From Ilex aquifolium (lineage: Eukaryota > Streptophyta > Magnoliopsida > Aquifoliales > Aquifoliaceae): a stretch of 64,000 nt of DNA. The translations under genes were made by a program, and so were the position numbers. Location: NCBI GenBank assembly GCA_951799425.1, contig OX637394.1, positions 33,640,001 through 33,704,000 of the forward strand. The letters are read 5' to 3'. This document shows positions 58,402 to 64,000 of the stretch, piece after piece. Under the pieces are notes generated by a model, which was not told the DNA's origin, made no database searches, and worked only from the letters and a program-made list of their open reading frames with translations. Every line of letters starts with the position of its first letter. Within the stretch, counting starts at the first letter, position 1.

Positions 58402-58413
58402 TGGTATCAGAGC
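58402..58413 (+). other. Primer-binding site of element 3
   Basis: TGGTATCAGAGC, three bases after the LTR end: an exact match to the site complementary to plant initiator methionine tRNA. Confidence 0.92.
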
Positions 58414-58750
58414 ATAGGTTTACGATAAACCTAGGGCTTGATGGGCATGGGTTTAGACCATTACATTCCATGTGCATACATGTTAATTGCTTGTTTGCTA
58501 TATGTTATGTGTTACATGACATGTGAATTATATACATGGTAGAATGTATATGTAAAGGAACACATTAGGTTAGAAAACATAACATTGGGTTCGGAATAAG
58601 GGATGGACGGAGTGGTTCATGGTATAAATGTCTACTAGTGGGTGGCATAAGCATTGCTAGTGAGACAATGAGAAGAATTCTCAAAGTTTCAAATCTTGAT
58701 CCCTATTTAGGGATACTTTGTGAGACTTGTTTGCTATCTGACAAATGTAG

Positions 58751-59818
58751 ATGGCTAGTCGAGGAAGGGGACGCCGAGGCGGTGGGAGAACAAATCAACC
58801 CCCACCGGCCTTCGATCAACAGGCCTTTAATGAGACTATGGGCATGATGGCAGCTACGGTTGCACACCGAGGAGGTATGAGTAACCTCCAACAGTTCAAG
58901 GCACATAAACCTCCAGTTTTTAAGGGAGGGACGGATCCTATGGTGGCTGACCATTGGTTCCGGCAAGTTACGAAGATCTTGAAGGCAATGGAAATCACTT
59001 TCGACGCCAGTAAGATAACACTAGCTGCATTCCAGCTAGAAGGGGAATCCCAAGTGTGGTGGGATTGGGTCTCGGGCTCGAAAAACCTTGAGACTATGAC
59101 ATGGGAAGAGTTCAAGGAGCTCTTCATGGGCAAGTATTTCCCACCGGCCATGCGACATGCAAAGGCCCGGGAGTTTCTGGAATTGAAACAAGGAACAATG
59201 ACGGTGATGGAATACGTGGCGAAGTTCACGGAACTAGCACGTTTCGCCGATGACTACGTAGCCACAACTGTGGCTAAGGTAAGAAGGTTTGAGGAAGGCT
59301 TGAAGCTTTCCATTCGGCGAAAAATTGTAGGTCTTCTCCTACAAGATCTGGATTTAATGATCACGACGGCTATGGCTATTGAACGAGAGGTGTATGACGC
59401 GAGGAATATTCGCGAGGGTGGTACTAAGGACAAGAAGAAGGAGGGACCATCCTCTTCTTCTAGTGCGGGGAAGAGGCAGAGGACTTCTACTCCGTAGGGA
59501 CAGCAAGGGCAGAGCCGCGGCTATCAAGGCCAAGGCCAGGGTCGATTCTCCCAAGGCGGAGGAAATTTCAGGACTACTTACCAGGCAGGTCAGAAGACTT
59601 GCTATCATTGTCACCAACCGGGTCATGTGAGGAAGGATTGTCCTCAGAGGCAGGGATCCCAGAGTTATGGGGCATCCCAGTCCCAGTCTTCAGTGGGGCA
59701 CACACAGACACCTTATGTTCCTCCCTACCCCACTACGGGCTAGGGAAGCCAGTACCAGTTCCAGGGTGCTGCACAGACCCCTACTACATCACGTACGAGT
59801 GCCACGCAATCAGGCCAG
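58751..59818 (+). pseudogene. Element 3 gag, two in-frame TAG codons
   Basis: ATG at 58751: Arg/Gly-rich start (MASRGRGRRGGGRTNQPPPA), then a full capsid domain (QQAFNETMGMMAATVAH, MVADHWFRQVTKILKAMEI, QVWWDWVSGSKNL, EYVAKFTELARFADDYVATT) to 59494. TAG at 59495, then in the same frame a Gly/Gln-rich linker and the zinc knuckle CYHCHQPGHVRKDC at 59600-59641. A second TAG follows at 59741, and the frame continues into pol. Both stops look like CAG to TAG changes within Gln-rich linkers, so capsid and knuckle are themselves intact. Full gag would be about 350 residues. Confidence 0.88.
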
Positions 59819-62800
59819 ATGGGCCAGAGTTTGGGTCGAGGCCGAGGACAGGGCTCACAAGCCGGTACTTCGGGAACCCAGGGGCGTGTCTACGCCATGA
59901 TACCTCAGACCGAGCCAGCAGACCAATCGGTGATACAGGGTACATTTCTACTCTCTCGCTTATGGGCTAGGGTATTATTTGATTCTGGTGCATCACATTC
60001 ATTTATTGCTGCATCTTGTGTGAAAGACTTGGGCTTAGAGGTTGAGACCTTGGAGGAGCCATTGCATGTGAGTTCTCCCCTAGGTGCTAGGGTGAGGGTT
60101 GGTCAGATATGTCGGGACTGTGAGTTAGAGATCTCTGGGATTCTACTCACCATTGACCTTAGGGTCATGGACATGTCAGAGTTTGATGTCATCCTAGGAA
60201 TGGATTGGTTGACGGCACACCGTGTTGTTATTGACTGTGATCGGAAGAGGGTCACTGCTTATACGCCTGAGGGTGTTTGTTTCAAGTTCCAGGGGGACAA
60301 GCATGGTGCTTTACCCCAAGGGGTGTATGACTCCCGATGGCACGGGCAGTTGATGGGTTGGCTAGCAAGCCTTACCCTAGAGAACGAGGAGAGGCAGGAG
60401 TTGGGTCTACCTCGAGTTGTTTGTGAATACGAGGATGTTTTTCCGGATGAACTACCGGGATTACCTCCATATAGGGATGTAGACTTTAACATTGAGTTAC
60501 ATCCTGGCACATCGCCCATTTCTATGACTCCACATAGGATGGCGCCTGCTGAGTTGCAAGAACTCAAGGTCCAATTGCAGGAATTGTTGGACAGGGGGTT
60601 CATTAGACCGAGTACCTCACCATGGGGCGCTCCGGTATTGTTTGCCAAGAAAAAGGACAAGACCCTTCGGCTATGCATTGACTACCGGCAGTTAAATAGG
60701 GTCACTATCAAGAATAAGTACCCTTTGCCGAGGATTGATGACTTGTTTGATCAACTGAGAGGGGCGCGGGTCTACTCCAAAATAGATCTACGTACCGGTT
60801 ACCATCAGTTGAGGGTTAGGGAGGCAGATATCCCTAAGACGGCGTTCAGAACGCGGTATGGGCATTACGAGTTTACTGTCATGCCTTTCGGATTGATGAA
60901 CGCCCCAGCGGCATTTATGGATCTCATGCATAGGGTGTTCCAACCCTACCTTGATCAGTTCGTCGTGGTTTTTGTTGACGACATTTTGATCTACTCCAAG
61001 TCTGAGGAGGAGCATGAGGGTCACTTGAGGGTCGTTCTTCAGATCTTGAGAGACCATCAGTTGTATGCCAAGTTCAGCAAGTGTGAATTTTGGCTTACTG
61101 AGGTGAAATTTTTGGGACATGTAGTGTCGGCTTCGGGTGTATCCGTAGACCCGGAGAAGGTCGAGGCGGTGATGAATTGGGAGCGGCCGAAAGTCAGTCT
61201 TCGAGATACGCAGTTTCTTGGGATTGGCTGGATATTATCGGCGGTTTATCGAGGACTTCTCTAGGTTAGCTGCACCTATGACGAAGTTGACTCGGAAAGA
61301 GGTCAAGTTCGAGTGGAATGATTCTTGCGAGAAGGCATTCCAGGAATTGAAAAGGAGGCTTACTTCAGCTCCTATTTTGATAGTCCCAGAAAGGGGACAG
61401 AGGTACACAGTCTATTGTGATGCCTCTAAGGACGGGCTCGGATGTGTGTTGATGCAGTCCGGGAGGGTCGTGGCTTATGGTTCTCGACAGTTAAAGAACC
61501 ACGAGCAGAATTACCCTACACACGACATGGAGTTGGCGGCCATTGTCTTTGCCTTGAAGGCTTGGCGCCACTACCTGTATGGTGAGTAGTTTGAAGTGTT
61601 TTCGGACCACAAGAGTCTGAAGTACATCTTTACACATCGGGACCTCAACATGAGGCAACGCAGGTGGATGGAGTTTCTGGAAGATTACGACTTCACGTTG
61701 CATTACCATCCTGGTAAGGCAAATGTGGTGGCTGACGCACTTAGCCGGAAGTCGAGGGGAGTCTTGGCTAGTATGGCTTCCCGGGAGTGGGGAATGCTCG
61801 AGACTGTGGGACAGTTCGGGCTGCATTACATGGGGCAGGCTCAGGGTACCTTGGGAAGTTTGGTGGCTACGCCTTCCCTACTGAGCAGAGTGATTGAGTC
61901 TCAGGAGCAAGACCCAGAGATAGAGTCCATTAAGGATCGGGTGCGGTCGGGCACATGTGACGAGGGCTGGGCCATTCATTCGGATGGTAGTCTTCGGTAT
62001 AGGGGAAGGATCATGGTTCCCCAATCTCCGGATCTAAGGGAGGAGATTCTTAGGGAATTTCATTGTTCCCGTTTTGCAGTTCATCCAGGGGGCACGAAGA
62101 TGTATCATGATCTTCGTCGTCAGTATTATTGGAGTGGGATGAAGAGACAAGTTGGTGAATTTGTTGGTAGATGTCTCACATGTCAGCAAGTGAAGGCTGA
62201 ACACCAGAGACCAGCGGGATTACTCCAGCCTTTGGAGGTAGCTGAGTGGAAGTGGGAGCATGTCACGATGGATTTTGTGACTCACTTGCCACGGACATCG
62301 CGGGGACATGATGCGGTGTGGGTGATAGTGGACCGGCTTACGAAGTCGGCACACTTCTTGGCTGTGCGGATGACCTTCACACTGGAGGAATTCTGCAAGT
62401 TATATATACGAGAGATTGTCCGATTGCATGGGGTGCCCGTATCTATAGTATCGGATCGGGATCCTAGATTCACATCTCATTTTTGGGAGAGTTTCCAGCG
62501 AGCTATGGGGACTCAATTGATGATGAGCACTGTTTTTCATCCCCAGACGGATGGTCAGTCAGAGAGGACTATCTAGACACTAGAGGACATGTTGCGGGCA
62601 TGCGTCCTAGATCTCAAGGGAAGCTGGGAAGATCACTTACCCTTGGTAGAGTTTGCCTATAACAATAGTTATCAGGCGAGCATACAGATGACACCCTATG
62701 AGGCATTATATGGGAGGCCTTGTAGATCTCCGGTTTGTTGGATGGAGGTTGGAGAGAGACCCTCTACGGGTCCAGGGTTGATTAGAGACACCTCAGAGAA

Positions 62801-63533
62801 GGTGGACTTGATACGGAAGCGTATTCTCACGGCTCAGAGCCGGCAGAAGAGCTACGCCGATAGACGGCGGAGACCTCTAGAGTTTGAGGTGGGTGATCAT
62901 GTCTTCTTGAAGGTGATGCCTACAAGAGGAGTGGTCAGGTTCGGCAAGCGAGGAAAGCTGTCACCGAGGTATATCGGGCCCTTTGAGATACTTGAGAGGG
63001 TGGGTACAGTCGCTTACCGATTGGCGTTACCGCCTCATTTAGTGGGTGTTCACGCGGTATTCCATGTCTCTATGCTCCGGAAGTACACCCCAGATCCTAC
63101 TCATGTGGTGGATTGGGGCGAGCTTGTAGTTGATACTGATGGGACCTTCGAGGAGGGACCGGTGCGTATCATGGATAGCCGGGAACAGGTTTTGCGAGGC
63201 AAAACCGTGCGGCTGGTGAAGGTGCTTTGGCAGCACCGGGGAGTAGAGGAGGCAACATGGGAGCGTGAGGACACCATACGTGCTAATTACCCTTTCCTGT
63301 TTGAGGATAGAGGTACATTTTCATACTTACAGCTTGGTATCATTACTTTGAGTATATATATTACTTGTTACATATGCATGCTATTAAATGTGTATGTGTA
63401 CGTGAATTTCGGGGACGAAATTCTATTAAGGGGGGAAGAATGTGAAAACCCGGGTAAATTTGAATTTTTTTCGAAAAAAGGGCAAAATAGTAATTTGCCA
63501 CTACTGCACGTATTTAAAATACATATGTTCTAG
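59819..63533 (+). pseudogene. Element 3 pol: protease, RT, RNase H, integrase, chromodomain
   Basis: Protease DSG at 59981-59989 with [16 protein letters not shown] after it. Reverse transcriptase: [20 protein letters not shown], then FVDD at 60971-60982. An extra A in 'ccgaaagtcag' (about 61190) shifts the frame; the next frame starts [16 protein letters not shown]. RNase [16 protein letters not shown] from 61413, TAG at 61587 (GEQFE to GE*FE), [17 protein letters not shown]. Integrase: zinc region about 62060-62190, then the catalytic triad Asp 62271, Asp 62454 and Glu 62562, with exactly 35 residues between the last two. TAG at 62574. GPY module PRYIGPFEILERVGTVAYRL, then a chromodomain (VKVLWQHRGVEEATWERE) at about 63205-63300. 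The frame runs on through the polypurine tract to 63533. Dead as written, but lightly damaged. Confidence 0.9.
63424..63440 (+). other. Polypurine tract of element 3
   Basis: 'attaaggggggaagaa' directly before the 3' LTR start at 63441. The preceding 'ttcggggacgaaatt' is shared with element 2. Confidence 0.9.
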
Positions 63534-64000
63534 ACCTCGGAGGAGGGAACGGAGTGGGCCATTGGATTCGCAACGCGAAATCTAGTAACCACCAGAAAAT
63601 TCGTCGAATTCCGAGAGAGTCGGATTTTGCACGTAGATCGAGACGACTGCGTGTCGATTGACCTTTTAAAGGTCCCCACAAACGAGAAATATTAAAATTC
63701 CTTATAATTGGATTAATGTGCCAATAAAATTTATTTGGACTTAATCCGGGACTTAATGAGTCGTTTCGGAACGAAAAACGGACCCGAAGGTAATAAACGA
63801 GTGGTGCGATGTAGACCACACATTTAAAACTATAAATAGGGCTAAAATATCTGAAAAATCAGATTTTCTAAGCCACTTGAGCCTTGTTCAGCCGTTCAAA
63901 GAGAGAGAGAAAGAGAGGAGAGAGAAAAGAGTTTTTCTTAAGCCTTTCTCCGGCGATTTCTCCGACAACCGTCGCTCGGATTTCGTCGAGCTAGAAGGGA
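63441..64000 (+). repeat. 3' LTR of element 3, partial
   Basis: First 560 bp of the LTR, with TATA box at 63831-63840. Seven substitutions relative to 55781-56340 were seen, for example near 63498, 63552, 63557 and 63649. It continues past the window. Confidence 0.92.

Larger units (their letters stand above)
55781..64000 (+). mobile_element. Element 3: nearly intact Tekay-like chromovirus, right end outside window
   Basis: Order: 5' LTR 55781-58398, primer site, gag-pol 58751-63533, polypurine tract, 3' LTR from 63441 cut by the window end. Over the 560 bp of 3' LTR visible I count 7 substitutions against the 5' LTR (about 98.7% identity), so it is much younger than elements 1 and 2. Gag and pol lie in one frame, interrupted by TAG at 59495, 59741, 61587 and 62574 and by one extra base near 61190. 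All pol catalytic residues I could check are present. The integrase ends in a chromodomain, which in this clade is thought to direct insertion to heterochromatin. Confidence 0.92.

Overview
This is nuclear DNA of a flowering plant. It holds one intron-containing cytosolic pyruvate kinase gene in an island of about 6 kb (roughly 15.85-22.3 kb), surrounded by nested LTR retrotransposons and small DNA transposons. The retroelement types (long-LTR chromoviruses of Tekay/Del type, Athila-like and Tat-like Ty3/gypsy elements), the hAT and Tourist-like MITE termini and the GT/AG introns all fit an angiosperm. The species cannot be named from the sequence.

Layout. 1-3300: a scrambled mosaic of LTR pieces in both orientations. 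2660-10607: a decayed minus-strand Tekay-like chromovirus (element 1). 11173-15847: a very young non-autonomous element with a gag gene only (TR-GAG type), 563-bp LTRs that differ at 2 positions, and an AATTC target-site duplication. 16853-20570: pyruvate kinase in 3 exons, 511 residues. 21470-21703: a Tourist-like MITE with TTA duplication. 22344-31922: a complete but stop-ridden Tekay-like element on the plus strand (element 2). 32701-33002: a foldback (hairpin) element. 33733-36917: a dead Tat-like gag split by a solo-LTR-like insertion and by a non-autonomous hAT element. 37111-46652: a pile of minus-strand LTRs, mostly Athila-like, with an env-like remnant. 46653-54889: a plus-strand Athila-like element whose reverse transcriptase is broken by another LTR element (51264-about 54010) and by an ACGTG hexamer tract. 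55194-55490: a small reading frame resembling the cysteine-rich nucleic-acid-binding proteins of plant betaflexiviruses. 55781-64000: the best preserved Tekay-like element (element 3), whose 3' LTR runs off the window.

Functionally there is one cellular enzyme, pyruvate kinase, catalysing the last step of glycolysis. Everything else is parasitic DNA at different stages of decay. Element 3 is closest to coding-competent: four in-frame TAG codons, each explained by CAG to TAG, plus one single-base frameshift.

The observation I rate highest is that nearly every LTR family here carries a short cluster of palindromic decamers centred on CG (TACCGGTA, TTCGAA or TCCGGA types), usually 50-300 bp upstream of the TATA box, or near the LTR 3' end in the Tekay-like group. 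The palindrome type does not follow LTR relatedness: related Athila-like LTRs carry different palindromes, while unrelated LTRs share one. This looks like an exchangeable regulatory module. Coordinates of eroded elements are approximate, and all family assignments were made by eye from motifs.
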